Source of the DNA: Epiperipatus broadwayi
Taxonomy: Eukaryota; Onychophora; Udeonychophora; Euonychophora; Peripatidae
Length of the DNA: 64,000 nucleotides
Direction: 5' to 3'
NCBI GenBank assembly: GCA_028023455.1
Contig: JAQFVV010000255.1
Location: forward strand, 930,001 to 994,000
Part shown: piece by piece, positions 63,147 to 64,000 of the stretch
How the letters are laid out: each line of letters begins with the position of its first letter
How positions within the stretch are numbered: the first letter of the stretch is position 1
Made by a program: the position numbers and the translations under genes
Notes under the pieces: model-generated
Told to the model about the DNA's origin: nothing
The model's input: only the letters and a program-made list of their open reading frames with translations
The model's database searches: none

Positions 63147-63179
63147 TTTCAAGAGATATTTTTCTCCCCTTTTCTTCAG
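63147..63179 (-). ncRNA. Hammerhead-like motif, family H left arm
   Basis: Minus strand: CTGAAGA (63179-63173), then AAGGGGAGA...TCTCTT as a 5-6 bp stem II with a mismatch, then GAAA (63150-63147). Stems I and III are not clear. Confidence 0.45.
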
Positions 63180-63204
63180 GTGTTGCTGACCTTACCAGTG
63201 ACAG

Positions 63205-63294
63205 TACTAGCATGGGATTTGAACCTGGGTCCTTAGATTCTTGATTATTGAATTTTAAGGTAACATTCTATCCAACCGAGCCATCCTGCCAAAG
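63205..63294 (-). repeat. tRNA-like block, family H left arm
   Basis: Minus strand: GGATGGCTCGGTTGG (A box), TACCTTAAAATTCAAT, CCCAGGTTCAAATCCCATG (B box). The A-to-B distance is about 20 bp longer than in a normal tRNA. Likely a Pol III promoter. Confidence 0.65.
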
Positions 63295-63474
63295 GCTACA
63301 GTATGTAGTAATTTCATATAATTATCTATGAGATTCCTCCTGATTTCTCCACTTTTTGCTAAGAGCAGTTGATTAGTGGTTTCTATGCATTATGTATAGT
63401 CATGCTAGGTTGGCTTATGGAAAAAATCATAAGGAACCTGATAGATAATTGTATGAAATTACTAAATACTGTTG

Positions 63475-63575
63475 CCTTTGGCAGGATGGCTCAGTTGGAT
63501 AAAGCGTTACCTTAAAATTTAATAATCAAACATCTAAGGACCCAGGTTCGAATTCTATGCTAGTACTGTCACTGG
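63475..63575 (+). repeat. tRNA-like block, family H right arm
   Basis: GGATGGCTCAGTTGGATAAA (A box TGGCTCAGTTGG, a close fit), TTACCTTAAAATTTAATAAT, CCCAGGTTCGAATTCTATG (B box GGTTCGAATTC, one change from consensus). Confidence 0.7.
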
Positions 63576-63590
63576 TCAGGCCTGAAACAC

Positions 63591-63623
63591 CTGAAGAAGA
63601 GAAGATAAAAATAATTCTTGAAA
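63591..63623 (+). ncRNA. Hammerhead-like motif, family H right arm
   Basis: CTGAAGA (63591-63597), AGAGAAGATAAAAATAATTC, TT, GAAA (63620-63623). Stem II is weaker than in the left arm. It lies just downstream of the B box, so a Pol III transcript would contain it. Confidence 0.45.
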
Positions 63624-64000
63624 TGTTGTGCATATACTAACTTGTTTGCTGTGATATTACTAACAGTTGGTACATATACTAATCTGTTTGCAGTTGATTG
63701 TATTTGGAATACTTAAATAAAAATTAAACTTTTCTAAAGACACTCAACACACATATTAGATGATGTAAATAGTCCAATATAAAAATACAGCTAGAACACC
63801 ATCATCACAAACCTTCCAAAAAACATATACAATTCTTGTTTTATATAAAATAAATATTTTTTGCATGTCTATAAGAAAAAAGTTTTTATAAAAATGAAAT
63901 ATATATATCCATTTATTTATATATTGTAATGGTATGAAATTGAATGAGAGAAAGAGACTTTATTTATATGCCCAAACAATAGATGCCAAAGTTTGTAATG

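Larger units (their letters stand above)
62881..63822. mobile_element. 942-bp palindromic element, family H
   Basis: A perfect 16-bp target duplication ACATATACAATTCTTG flanks it (62865-62880 and 63823-63838). Arms start CTGTATTTTTATATTGGACT (62881) and return at AGTCCAATATAAAAATACAG (to 63790). A one-sided tail of about 32 bp follows (CTAGAACACCATCATCACAA). From outside in, each arm carries the 42-bp repeat, a hammerhead-like motif and a tRNA-like block. The axis is near 63376. A deleted relative interrupts the RTE copy at 52165-52374. Confidence 0.85.

Noticed and set aside
62955-63152. Frame with repeated NLFAVILLTVGAHI units
   Set aside because: A translation of the 42-bp tandem repeat (42 is divisible by three, so the frame stays open). 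Not a membrane protein gene.

Overview
This is a very AT-rich (roughly three quarters A+T by eye) eukaryotic nuclear sequence. It has no operons and no intact cellular gene that I can recognise. Long (TTA)n and (TA)n microsatellites, tRNA-derived SINEs, several non-LTR retrotransposon lineages, Penelope-like and hAT remnants, and palindromic repeats point to a repeat-rich invertebrate animal genome. I cannot name the species.

Layout. 0-5.5 kb is mostly featureless, with two hammerhead-like motifs and one doubtful exon-like ORF. 5.5-9.7 kb is one degenerate hAT transposon with an imperfect 8-bp target duplication, filled with younger insertions (SINE, foldback element, 0.9-kb palindrome, (TTA)n). 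9.9-13.8 kb holds a cluster of small palindromic or ribozyme-bearing insertions. 14-18 kb is nearly empty. 19.1-21.6 kb is a 5'-truncated LINE with an open reverse-transcriptase frame, followed by about 344 bp of (TTA)n. 22.6-23.4 kb is a nested inverted repeat. 26.4-31.8 kb mixes RTE-like LINE fragments, SINEs and foldback elements. 33.5-34.6 kb is a second hAT-type (KIAA1586-like) relic. 34.75-38.6 kb is a tandem 1.6-kb duplication carrying LINE reverse-transcriptase remnants. 43.6-44.6 kb is a Gag-protease relic of an LTR element. 45.4-47.0, 51.6-55.8 and 58.3-59.5 kb are copies of one RTE/BovB-like LINE. 61.1-61.8 kb is a head-to-head pair of Penelope GIY-YIG ends. 62.9-63.8 kb is a 942-bp palindromic insertion carrying tRNA-like and hammerhead-like motifs on both strands.

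Main result. At least five related or analogous families of small dispersed elements carry recognisable hammerhead ribozyme cores (CTGANGA, stem II hairpin, GAAA, short palindromic stem III, NUH, and a stem I that pairs across the cleavage site). Many are palindromes, so a ribozyme sits in each arm on opposite strands. At least nine insertions are bounded by 9-16 bp direct repeats. Two of these repeats are verified by the host reading frame that the insertion splits (hAT transposase at 7.08 kb, RTE endonuclease at 46.07 kb). Several elements have a one-sided tail of about 30-75 nt outside the palindrome, often containing a CACATGA-like block. The simplest reading is retroposed copies of rod-shaped, viroid-like or retrozyme-like RNAs, possibly inserted by the RTE or other LINE machinery in the same window. 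That reading is inference. The motifs and target duplications are read directly from the sequence.
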